From UMGS692 sp963653425 (GTDB lineage Bacteria; Bacillota; Clostridia; Christensenellales; CAG-314): a stretch of DNA of 64,000 bases. The position numbers were made by a program, and so were the translations under genes. The notes below the pieces were generated by a model. That model worked only from the letters and a program-made list of their open reading frames with translations. It had not been told where the DNA came from and did not search any database. Position 1 is the first letter of the stretch. Every line of letters begins with the position of its first letter. Below, piece after piece: positions 29,701-37,744 of this stretch. The DNA lies in contig CAVJWC010000005.1 in NCBI GenBank assembly GCA_963653425.1, positions 10,124-74,123 of the forward strand, in the 5' to 3' direction.

Positions 29701-30468
29701 ATGAGAAATCTCGTTCTGATAATCGAATACGACGGCTCGGCTTTTTGCGGTTGGCAGGTTCAGCCCGATAAAGAAACCGTTCAGGGAAGAGTGGAACAGG
29801 CTTTATTCGAGACGCTCGGCCATAAAGTCCGTCTTACCGCCAGCGGAAGAACGGACGTCGGAGTTCACGCAAAAGGTCAGGTGGCTAACTTCTATACGGA
29901 AAATCCCATTTCCTGTTATAAGCTTCCGCTTGCTCTGAACGTCAGGATTTATCCGCATATAGCGGTAAAGGACTGTTTCGAAGTCCCGCTTGCCTTCGAT
30001 TCGAGGCGTTCGGCTAAGAAAAAGACCTACTGTTATCGCCTTTACTGTTCGAGAACGCCCAGCCCCCTAAGAGACAACACCCACTGTCAGGTGTATAAAC
30101 GGCTCGACGTTTCCAAAATGAAACAAGCCGCCGAATACCTTCAGGGAAGACACGACTTTTCGGCTTTCTGCGCGACGGGCGGAAGTTCGGTAACTACCGA
30201 AAGAGAAGTCTATTCCTGCCGTGTTGAAGCTTTTGCCGACACGGTGGAAATCTACGTCACGGGAAGCGCCTTTCTGTACAATATGGTAAGAATAATCGCG
30301 GGGACGCTCGTGGACGTAGGTTCGGGTAAAATTCCTCCCGAAGAAGTCAGAGAGATTCTTCTTTCCCGCGACAGAAGAAGAGCGGGTAAAACCCTTAAAG
30401 CGGGCGGACTTACCCTCGAAAGCGTGGAATACGACTTCGCTTCCGATTTTAACGTGTATAACGTCTGA
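29701..30468 (+). CDS. truA: tRNA pseudouridine(38-40) synthase
   Basis: 255 residues. It converts uridines 38-40 of the anticodon stem-loop to pseudouridine. The catalytic aspartate lies in ASGRTDVGVHAKGQ, and the C-terminal FLYNMVRIIAGTLVDVG motif is clear. It ends the ecfA1-ecfA2-ecfT-truA cluster, a conserved order in Firmicutes, where rplM-rpsI often follow; here they do not. Confidence 0.96.
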   Translation: MRNLVLIIEYDGSAFCGWQVQPDKETVQGRVEQALFETLGHKVRLTASGRTDVGVHAKGQVANFYTENPISCYKLPLALNVRIYPHIAVKDCFEVPLAFDSRRSAKKKTYCYRLYCSRTPSPLRDNTHCQVYKRLDVSKMKQAAEYLQGRHDFSAFCATGGSSVTTEREVYSCRVEAFADTVEIYVTGSAFLYNMVRIIAGTLVDVGSGKIPPEEVREILLSRDRRRAGKTLKAGGLTLESVEYDFASDFNVYNV

Positions 30469-30555
30469 TTGCCGTTGAATAGGTTCGGCGCGCGTTTTTT
30501 CCGTAGCCGTAAACCAATAGGAAACGTACTGATTCCCAATATAAAAAGCTTATAA

Positions 30556-30582
30556 AGGCGCTCTCGGGCGTCTTTTTTCGTT
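30556..30582 (+). terminator. Terminator after truA
   Basis: A six-base stem with one G-U pair (AGGCGC / GGCGTCT) followed by TTTTTT. Confidence 0.65.
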
Positions 30583-30635
30583 TCAGGACAGCCTGCGCCT
30601 GAGGCAACGACCCGAAGCGTTTTTAACGCAAACTT

Positions 30636-31436
30636 TCACGAAAAGCGTCTGAGTACGAGTTTTTCGGCAAGAGCCACGAGAGCGTACATTCCGCCTGCCA
30701 AAACGCACAGAGCTATCGTGCAGGTCATAACGACGTCGAGATTAAAGACCTGACTGCCGTAGACTATGAGGTAGCCGAGACCCGCTCTGCTCACGAGATA
30801 TTCGCCCATAATCGAACCCACCCAAGCCATACCGACGTTGATTTTAAGCGTGGACATAAGCGCGGAAAGACTTTGCGGAAGAACGAGTTTGAAAAAGAGC
30901 TGGCGTTTTTTTGCTTTCATGGTGCGCATAAGGAGAAGTTTGCCTTCGTCCGTCGAAAGAAAGCCCGTCAGCATGTTGAGCGCGGTTATTATGAAGGAAA
31001 TAAGCACCGCCATCAGAATTATGCTTTTTGCGCCCGTTCCCGCCCATACGATAATAATCGGACCGAGCGCGATTTTGGGAAGGCTGTTGAGAACGACGAG
31101 ATAGGGTTCGAAAACCTTTCGGAGCGTTTCGTTCCACCAAAGCCCCACGGCAATCAAAAGTCCGAGAAGCGTTCCGAGTAAAAAGCCCGATACCGTTTCG
31201 TAAGCCGACGTCCAAAGGTGAGTAAAGAGCGTTCCGCTTGTATAAAGGTTGAAAAAGGTATTTATAATTCTCGACGGACTGCTGAAAATGAAGGCGTCTA
31301 TAATTCCGAGAGAAGCCGAGACTTCCCAAAGAATAAGGAAAACTATAAGAATCGACAGCCTTAAAACCTTAACCGAAAGGCTTTTGCGTTTTGCTTTTTT
31401 TACGAATTTTTCGTGTAATGGCGAAAGGTATTTCAT
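30636..31436 (-). CDS. ABC importer permease (SsuC/TauC/ThiX-like)
   Basis: 266 residues, about six membrane segments, with the binding-protein-dependent permease coupling loop near residues 165-195 (KLVLPQSLSALMSTLKINVGMAW). This family imports nitrate, sulfonates, bicarbonate or thiamine precursors. The ATPase gene lies 4 bases upstream on the same strand. No substrate-binding protein gene is adjacent, so the substrate is unknown and the binding protein must be encoded elsewhere or be missing. Confidence 0.88.
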   Translation of the reverse strand: MKYLSPLHEKFVKKAKRKSLSVKVLRLSILIVFLILWEVSASLGIIDAFIFSSPSRIINTFFNLYTSGTLFTHLWTSAYETVSGFLLGTLLGLLIAVGLWWNETLRKVFEPYLVVLNSLPKIALGPIIIVWAGTGAKSIILMAVLISFIITALNMLTGFLSTDEGKLLLMRTMKAKKRQLFFKLVLPQSLSALMSTLKINVGMAWVGSIMGEYLVSRAGLGYLIVYGSQVFNLDVVMTCTIALCVLAGGMYALVALAEKLVLRRFS

Positions 31437-31440
31437 TCGT

Positions 31441-32424
31441 TCACCTCCGATGATTCCCGTTAGCGTCTTTTGCGGTATTTCCCGACAATTCAGACCGATT
31501 GTCCTTTGCGGTAATTTCAGATAATTCAGACCGATTGTCTTTTACCATAGTTTCCGACAATTCGTTTTCTGCGTTCTTTGCGGTAGTTTCAGGTAATTCA
31601 GACAGACTGCTTTTTAAGGTAATTTCAGACAATTCGTTTTCTGCGTTCTTTGCGGTAGTTTCCGACAATTCGGACGCAGTGCGGTTCGAAGCGATTTCCG
31701 AGCGGATTTCTTTGAAAAGAACAGGAAACTCGGGCGACTCTCTTCTTTCCGACGGAGAAAGAGCTTCGCCGAAACCGGGTTCTCGGATTTTCCTGACGCT
31801 TGCGGGGCGGGGCGACAAAACTATAATTCTGTCGGCAACCGAAATGGCTTCGCCGATGTCGTGAGTCACGAGAAGAGCCGTTTTCTTCTCTTTTTTTATG
31901 GCTTTATACACGTCGTCGCAAACGCTCAGCCGAGTCTGAAAATCCAGAGCCGAAAAAGGTTCGTCGAGAAGAAGAAGGTCGGGCTTTATCGCAAGAGTCC
32001 GTATGAGAGCGGCTCGCTGGCGCATTCCTCCCGAAAGCCTACAGGGGTTAGCGTTACGGAAGTCCCACAGACCGTACTTTTTAAGCAGTCCGCATACGTA
32101 ATTACGAACGTTGTCGTCAAGCGTTTTTTCCGTTTCGGGACCTAAAAGCACGTTCCTCATGACCGAACGCCATTCGAACAGGTAGTCGCGTTGAAGCATA
32201 TAGCCGATTTTGACGTTATTCTTAAAGACGACCTTGCCCGACGTGGGCGCAAGCGTTCCCGAGAGAATAGACAAAAGCGTGGTTTTTCCGCAACCCGAAG
32301 GACCGACAACGGCTATGAATTCCCCCCTTTTTACGGAAAAAGAAAGCCCTTTAAGCGCGTCCGTCTGCGCCTTTTCCGAGCAGTAGGTTAAAGTTACGTT
32401 TTTTATTTCAAGGAGATTTTCCAT
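31441..32424 (-). CDS. ABC importer ATPase with a 12-residue-repeat C-terminal tail
   Basis: 327 residues. A standard SsuB/TauB-type core occupies residues 1-245: Walker A GPSGCGKT at 41-48, signature LSGGMRQ at 130-136, Walker B LLLLDEP at 150-156 and switch His188. Residues 251-327 are extra: about six copies of a 12-residue unit of the form ELSETTAKNAEN, encoded by a 36-bp tandem array. Relatives normally end near residue 255. The tail is hydrophilic and probably disordered; its origin from an in-frame intergenic-type array is likely. GAGGTAAAAA precedes the ATG, and a TATAAT-like box lies 25-40 bases upstream. Confidence 0.9.
   Translation of the reverse strand: MENLLEIKNVTLTYCSEKAQTDALKGLSFSVKRGEFIAVVGPSGCGKTTLLSILSGTLAPTSGKVVFKNNVKIGYMLQRDYLFEWRSVMRNVLLGPETEKTLDDNVRNYVCGLLKKYGLWDFRNANPCRLSGGMRQRAALIRTLAIKPDLLLLDEPFSALDFQTRLSVCDDVYKAIKKEKKTALLVTHDIGEAISVADRIIVLSPRPASVRKIREPGFGEALSPSERRESPEFPVLFKEIRSEIASNRTASELSETTAKNAENELSEITLKSSLSELPETTAKNAENELSETMVKDNRSELSEITAKDNRSELSGNTAKDANGNHRR
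31490..31690. repeat. 36-bp tandem array encoding the ABC ATPase tail
   Basis: Five full copies plus partial ones, each exactly 36 bp, beginning GACAATTC on the plus strand. Units 3 and 5 differ at only one base. The array stays in frame with the ATPase gene and ends about 20 bases before its stop. Confidence 0.9.
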
Positions 32425-32900
32425 TTTTTACCTCGCGCGGTTTTATATTATATATAATGATACGGCGGGCAAAAACCGTTCGCCTTTTCGGGTAATAAAC
32501 GCGGCCGGCGCTATCTTAAACGAAAACCTTCCGTTTCCCGCAGGTAAACCTCCCGTTTCGTGTAACGGAAACCTCTCGCTTTTTTTCGGTAATCGCGCTT
32601 TTGCGGGAAAACTCAAGTTACCGTAGTTACCCGTAAAGAACGCGTTGCCTGCGACGCGAAGAGCAACGACGACGCGGAGCAACGCCCGGGGTTTCGTTTC
32701 CTATAGCCGCCGGCAGAGCAATCGTTTTTAGTTGCTTAAAACAAGCAAACTACGGAGCAAAGCGCTTTTACAGGGAAGAAAAACGCGCATAGTCTGAAAA
32801 GAGAAAACGCAAAAGGGGAGGGTAAGTCTTAAAGAGGGAAAGTCAACGGTATAAAAGTTTCCATTTTAACGAAAAGGCAGGGAAAAGACTCAAAAAATAC

Positions 32901-32929
32901 TTGATTTTTTGTTTCCGTTACTGTATAAT
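32901..32929 (+). promoter_or_regulatory. Promoter for the lipoprotein gene
   Basis: TTGATT (32901-32906), a 17-base spacer and TATAAT (32924-32929). The rest of the 32425-33023 gap shows no supported gene. Confidence 0.75.
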
Positions 32930-33023
32930 AACGGGGTATAGAGTCGGTTGTCGTTTTTTTGTGTGTCCGGACTTTCGGGCATTTTGTTTGCGGCAACGGG
33001 AAAAATAAAACAGGAGATACAAA

Positions 33024-34304
33024 ATGACAAAGAAAACCATACTCGTTATTATGGCGTTGGTTCTTATCACGGCTGTTCTGGCAGGTTGCCCCGCAGAAAA
33101 CACCAAGAATTTTACGCCCGTTGAAAAGCCTGCCGGCAGCACTATAGTTGACAACGGCGGCGTTGCCGTCGGATACGGCGAATATACTTATTTCGTAAAC
33201 GGCAGCAGTGACGCTACCGCGGACAACACCTACAATCAGGTAGTTACGGGCGCTGTATGTCGCGTTAAAACCGAAGATATAGGCAAGGACGACGCAGTTA
33301 TCGAAGTAGTCGTTCCCAAGATTTTCTATAAAGGCAATGCGGAATCCACGGGTCTGTTTGCTTTCGGCGACAGAATTTACTTCACCACCCCGGGCGTTGA
33401 AAAGAACAACAACGGCGAACTCAAAGAAGGCGAACTTTCCATTATTTCCGCTAAGGTTACGGGCGAAGACGTTAAGATTCACGTTACCATAAGCTCTAAC
33501 TCCGCTCCCGTATATTTCTTCGCGGGCGAAAACGCGGTTACGGCTGTTTATCTCGTAGATTCCAAGCTTTATTCTCTCAATCTTTCTTCGGGTAAGCCCG
33601 TAGAACTTGCCGATAACGTAACGGCAGTCAAGGGAGATTCTCAGGCGGTTTACGCTTTGCAGAGCATAACCTATAAGGATTCTCAGGACGAAGAACAGAC
33701 CAGAAAGTACAATAACGTTCTTAAATACACGCTCGGCGCAACCGAAGTTTCTACCATTCTTAAAGGCGCTAAAGAAGACAACGCTCACGGCATAGAAATC
33801 ACCTATGCCCTTATAAGCGTTTACGGCGGTAAGCTCTATTACACCGCAACCAACACTTACGTTGCTTTCTCGGGAACTTTCGTTTACGACGGAGCGGAAA
33901 AACGTCTCTCCGCAAACACTCAGTCTTCCTTCCTTCCTTATAAGGACGGTATCTTAATGCTGAGCAACAGCTTCGTTTGCTATATAGTTTACGACGAAAC
34001 CACGGGCGCGGTAAGCAGCACCAAGCTTATCTACACGTCGGCTTTCACTCCCGTTAAAATCGACGGTGACACCGTTTACTACACCAACAGCAACAAGCTC
34101 TATAAAGCCGTTATCAAGGAAGGCGAAATAGTGGAAGGTAAAGTTCTTACTTCTTCCTCTATGACCGACAGCAACCTTTCTTTCGACATTATGGACGGCG
34201 CGGTATTCTTCATCGAATCTTCCAACAAGAAGATGACGAGAGCCATTATTAACGACAAAGACGAAGTCGAAGAAACCACTCTCGAATACACGAAAGAAGA
34301 CTAA
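33024..34304 (+). CDS. Secreted lipoprotein, probable beta-propeller, function unknown
   Basis: 426 residues. Lipoprotein signal with the lipobox VLAGC at 18-22. The mature part is rich in beta strands with recurring short units such as FGDRIYFTT, GGKLYYTAT, DGDTVYYTN and DGAVFFIES, the aromatic YYT/YFT pattern seen in DUF5050-like propellers. It is expressed alone, with its own promoter and terminator. Nothing in the neighbourhood indicates a role; a surface binding protein or sensor is possible. Confidence 0.7.
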   Translation: MTKKTILVIMALVLITAVLAGCPAENTKNFTPVEKPAGSTIVDNGGVAVGYGEYTYFVNGSSDATADNTYNQVVTGAVCRVKTEDIGKDDAVIEVVVPKIFYKGNAESTGLFAFGDRIYFTTPGVEKNNNGELKEGELSIISAKVTGEDVKIHVTISSNSAPVYFFAGENAVTAVYLVDSKLYSLNLSSGKPVELADNVTAVKGDSQAVYALQSITYKDSQDEEQTRKYNNVLKYTLGATEVSTILKGAKEDNAHGIEITYALISVYGGKLYYTATNTYVAFSGTFVYDGAEKRLSANTQSSFLPYKDGILMLSNSFVCYIVYDETTGAVSSTKLIYTSAFTPVKIDGDTVYYTNSNKLYKAVIKEGEIVEGKVLTSSSMTDSNLSFDIMDGAVFFIESSNKKMTRAIINDKDEVEETTLEYTKED

Positions 34305-34388
34305 TCCGATAAAAAATAAGATTTGACTTTATCCTGCGGGTAACCCTTGGAAGCAAAGTTAAATCCGACATTAAAACCAACGAAATAA

Positions 34389-34422
34389 AACCGCTTTGAA
34401 TTCTTTTCAGAGCGGTTTTTTT
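34389..34422 (+). terminator. Terminator of the lipoprotein gene
   Basis: An 11-base stem ACCGCTTTGAA / TTCAGAGCGGT with one mismatch, followed by seven T. Confidence 0.85.
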
Positions 34423-34545
34423 ATAATCGGTTTCGAATTCTTTTCAATGCGTTTTTTTATAATCGTTTTTTTATAACAGGCGATTTTCTGCCTTATAATC
34501 AACGATTCTTTGCCTTATAATCAATGATTTTCTGCCCTGACTCAA
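34420..34545. repeat. Degenerate tandem array (22-bp unit)
   Basis: Three copies of a 22-bp unit with core TTATAATCAACGATT, preceded by decayed relatives built on TTTTTTTATAATCG. The remaining gap to minD (34546-35163) shows no gene I can support; a 131-codon frame at 34524 has no ribosome site and no family features. Confidence 0.7.
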
Positions 34546-35163
34546 AGACCGTTTATCTGTTTTTACCGCTTACGTTCAAATGCGGATTCGTGACCCTCAC
34601 CGCCCGAAATTACGGTACGTTGCCTGGAATTAAGAGACGTTCACCGCCCGAAATTACGGGCTTTTTTCACGGGCGTTCCGTTCGTTATCGCCGGTTGCCC
34701 CGTCAATCGTTTTTATCCGCTGAAATAAGAGAGCCGTGGCGCGTAGCGTTTTTTCGTTTTCGCCAAAAACCCTTCTTTTGTCTTAAAAACCTTCAGAAAA
34801 ACCTTTGCGCGCGAGTGTATACTTTCAGATACCGAAGGTCTGCGTTTTTTGCGTTAATCGCGGAGAGTAAGCTTTCCCGTCGTCTTTTCCGACAAACAAA
34901 GTCGAAAAAGCGGAAATAACGCGGAATGCTTACCTTCTTCCGCAGAGCGCACGGGCGGAAAAATCAAACGAGCTTCCGTTCTTTGTGGCAAAAAAGCTAA
35001 GATAACGCAAACGCTCGCAGGTTATTCAAAAGCGCGGAAAAAGAACGCAAAGCATAAACTGTTCCGCAAAGCGCATAATCGGAAAAAACAAAAACCGTTC
35101 CGTAATTAAAACGAACGCAAAGCGTTTTCACGAACCGAAACGAACGAAAGGGAGGGAATTAAA

Positions 35164-35943
35164 ATGGCACGAAAAATCGTAATAACGAGCGGTAAAGGCG
35201 GAGTGGGCAAAACCACGTTTACCGCCTGTCTCGGCATAAGACTTGCAAAAATGGGGCTGAGAGTCGCTCTTATTGACCTCGACCTCGGACTCAACAATCT
35301 CGACGTTATTCTCGACGTCGAAAATCGGGTGGTATTCGATTTAATCGACGTTATCGAAGGGCGTTGTCGGGTGAAACAGGCTCTCGTTCAGGACGCCGAC
35401 GTTCCTTTCCTTTACGTTATGCCCGGTTGCCACAGCGAAAAACGTTCGGTTACCGCCCAGAATATCAAAGTCGTCGTCAACAGAATGAACGAGCTTTTCG
35501 ATTACATCTTAATCGACTGTCCCGCAGGTATCGACATAGGATTTCACCGCGCCGTTGTCTGCGCCGACGAAGCCGTCGTCGTAACTACGCCCCACGTTTC
35601 CAGTATCCGCGACAGCGAAAAAGTCGTAGGAATCCTCGGAAGCTACCGCCTCAGCGAAATATATTCCGTCATCAACAAAGTCCGAGGAGACCTCATTCTC
35701 GACGGCGATATGGCTGATACACGCGAAATCTTTAACCGCTTCGCAACGAAACCCCTCGGCGTTATCCCCGAAGACGACTCAGTTACCTTCAAAGAACTCA
35801 AAGACCTTAAAGGTAACGCCGCCTCTTCTATAGATATGATCGCAAATAATCTCCATAACGGCTCTGCAAAAATGTTCGACTGCGCCTCTAAGTATAAAGG
35901 TCTCCTCGGCAAACTCCGCCGTTCCCTTAAAAGAAACGCATAG
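35164..35943 (+). CDS. minD: Septum-site-determining ATPase MinD
   Basis: 259 residues. Deviant Walker A GKGGVGKTT at 10-18, switch DLDLGLNNLD, VLIDCPAG-type Walker B (ILIDCPAGID) and a C-terminal amphipathic membrane-targeting helix (YKGLLGKLRRSLKR). MinD helps block division near the poles, with MinC. No minC or minE is adjacent. GGGAGGG precedes the ATG. The stop codon abuts dispersed repeat R3. Confidence 0.93.
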   Translation: MARKIVITSGKGGVGKTTFTACLGIRLAKMGLRVALIDLDLGLNNLDVILDVENRVVFDLIDVIEGRCRVKQALVQDADVPFLYVMPGCHSEKRSVTAQNIKVVVNRMNELFDYILIDCPAGIDIGFHRAVVCADEAVVVTTPHVSSIRDSEKVVGILGSYRLSEIYSVINKVRGDLILDGDMADTREIFNRFATKPLGVIPEDDSVTFKELKDLKGNAASSIDMIANNLHNGSAKMFDCASKYKGLLGKLRRSLKRNA

Positions 35944-36426
35944 CCTTCTTTGCTTGCTTTCGCAGTTCTTTCTTGAAAGAAAGAACCAAAGAACTACCGT
36001 TCTTTGCCTTCCTTATCCTTCTTTCTTCTGCGAAGAAAGAAGCAAAGACGCACCCACTTTCTTTGGAAAAGAAAGTGGGCAAAGAAACTTTCACCGTGGG
36101 TGTAAAGTGAAACAATATGCAGTCCGCTTTTGGTAGAACCGTGCGAACCTTAACTGCGTGACAGTATCAATTCTTAATAAACCTCATTCAGAACGGCACA
36201 TTCATCAATATTGAAGTTCTTTGTTGAGCTTTCCCCTTTAACTTACTTTTTTTAAGAAAAGAAAGTAAGCAAAGAAACTTTCTTTGTTTCTTACATTGAG
36301 GTTTTTTGCGCAGCTTTTTCCCAAAAAAGCTGCAAGTTCTTTGGTTCTTTCTTTCAAGAAAGAACAAGGAAGCCGGCAAAGTTTCTTTGCTGCTTTCTTT
36401 TCAAAGAAAGCAGGAAAAACTTGCTC
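35944..36426. repeat. Dispersed mosaic hairpin repeat, copy R3
   Basis: Fills the whole gap between the convergent minD and gerAB genes and runs into the last codons of gerAB. It has the same module order as R2 and R5, extended by a module at 36295-36365 that is identical over 71 bases to 43788-43858 in R4. Confidence 0.85.
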
Positions 36427-37516
36427 TTTTCGTCATCCAGGGCATAAGGGCGGGGGTGAGGTACTCGATAGTTATTGCGGGGACTATGACGAAAGGCGAG
36501 CTTACGAGGTTTTTGATGAGTGAAGAAACGGGTGTTAAGAGGGGGAGAGCGAGCATAAGAGCGGAGAAGACGACGGTTGAGAGGACTGAGGGGGAAGAGT
36601 GTGTTTTTATGTTAAAGAGGGCGTCGAAGGAAGAAAGACAGCAGTAGGTCATAAGGGCGAGTTTTATAAAGACGGAGAGCATCCAGAAAATGAGCGTCAG
36701 CCAGTCCAGCCTGCCTTTGAAAATGAGCGCGGAGTTAAACTGAGCGATTTTTGCGATTGCGCCGTTGTGGTTTTGAGCGAGTTCCCCGAAAATGCAGTAG
36801 AAAACGATATAGAGCAGGATAACCATAACGCTTCCGATTGAGAAGGCGAGGAGGGGTGCGCGGAAAAGGTGTTTTTCGGGTTTAACGTCTTTAATAAGGA
36901 AGAGAATGAAAAGGCTGTCCGCGAACCAGAAAGACAGTCTCGGAAGGCTTTTTATAACGGGAGAAAAACCGTCGTTGAGAACGGGCGCAAGTTCGGAAAA
37001 ATCCACCTGGGTGAGAGAAAGGGCGGTCATTGCGACGCCGGCTAAGATAACGTAAAGCCCGAGAATATCCGAAACGCGGGCTATGACCTTTACGCCTTTT
37101 CGCGCGGAAAAACAAACGTAGCATAAAATGGGGATAATAAATCCGAGCCAGTTGGTCTGAAGGGTAAGGGTGGACGAGAACAAATCGGACGCCGTTACCG
37201 AAAGGTCGAGAATTCTCACGGTGAAAAAGACGAAATAAAGCGCCATAAGGATTTTCGTCGGGACTAAGCCGAGAGAATGGCGGAGAAGGGCTTCCGCGGG
37301 GAGCTTATGGGAATTGTTTTTTACCGAAAAGAGAAGAGCTATAAGAACGATAGCGTCCAAAGCGAAGAGAATAAGGTAAGCCAGCCATCCGTCTCTGCCC
37401 GTTTCGCGCGCAACGTAAGAAGGCAGATTTATGACTTTACTGCCTTCGGAAATGAGTAAAAGCATAAGCGCGATCTGAGAAATCTTCACGCCGTTTTTGT
37501 TTTGAATGTCGTTCAT
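36401..37516 (-). CDS. Spore germination receptor permease subunit (GerAB family)
   Basis: 371 residues, about ten membrane segments, the APC-superfamily GerAB layout (early SQIALMLLLISEGSKVINLP). It forms the membrane part of a nutrient-germinant receptor together with the GerAA subunit encoded just upstream. The last residues (SFSCFL) and the stop codon lie inside a hairpin of dispersed repeat R3, so the native 3' end may have been replaced. The ribosome site (AAAAGGA) is only a few bases from the ATG. No gerAC gene follows. Confidence 0.85.
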   Translation of the reverse strand: MNDIQNKNGVKISQIALMLLLISEGSKVINLPSYVARETGRDGWLAYLILFALDAIVLIALLFSVKNNSHKLPAEALLRHSLGLVPTKILMALYFVFFTVRILDLSVTASDLFSSTLTLQTNWLGFIIPILCYVCFSARKGVKVIARVSDILGLYVILAGVAMTALSLTQVDFSELAPVLNDGFSPVIKSLPRLSFWFADSLFILFLIKDVKPEKHLFRAPLLAFSIGSVMVILLYIVFYCIFGELAQNHNGAIAKIAQFNSALIFKGRLDWLTLIFWMLSVFIKLALMTYCCLSSFDALFNIKTHSSPSVLSTVVFSALMLALPLLTPVSSLIKNLVSSPFVIVPAITIEYLTPALMPWMTKRASFSCFL

Positions 37517-37744
37517 CGTCCTTTTCTGCCTGTTTTTGTTTATTTTTGTCGAAATTTGTCGCTTTTCGTCGCATTTTGTCGTTTTCCGTCGAATTCGGTC
37601 GTCTTTCCCCGAAGTCCGTCGAAGTTTGTCTTTTTTGCCCGAAACCTGTCGTCTTTACGCAAAGTTTGTCGAAACCCGTCGTTCTTCGTATATTCCTGTC
37701 GAAACCCGTCGCGTTCTGTCGAAACCTGTTGTTCCTTGTTCTTT
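37517..37744. repeat. 10-bp-period degenerate array between gerAA and gerAB
   Basis: About twenty consecutive 10-bp units, consensus YTGTCGAAAY on the plus strand, in strict register from about 37540 to 37740. No gene is present in this stretch. Confidence 0.8.

Noticed and set aside
34524..34919. 131-codon plus-strand frame in the gap before minD
   Set aside because: No ribosome site, odd composition (many Arg, Phe and Leu), and it starts inside a tandem array.
36128..36215. Small ncRNA gene in the AGTATCAATTCTTAATAAA segment of R2, R3 and R5
   Set aside because: The segment is conserved between copies only as part of the dispersed repeat; no separate promoter or terminator could be defined.
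37517..37744. Possible CRISPR array between gerAA and gerAB, and at other tandem arrays
   Set aside because: Units are directly adjacent and degenerate, with no conserved repeat of 24-37 bases separated by unique spacers, and no cas genes are seen.
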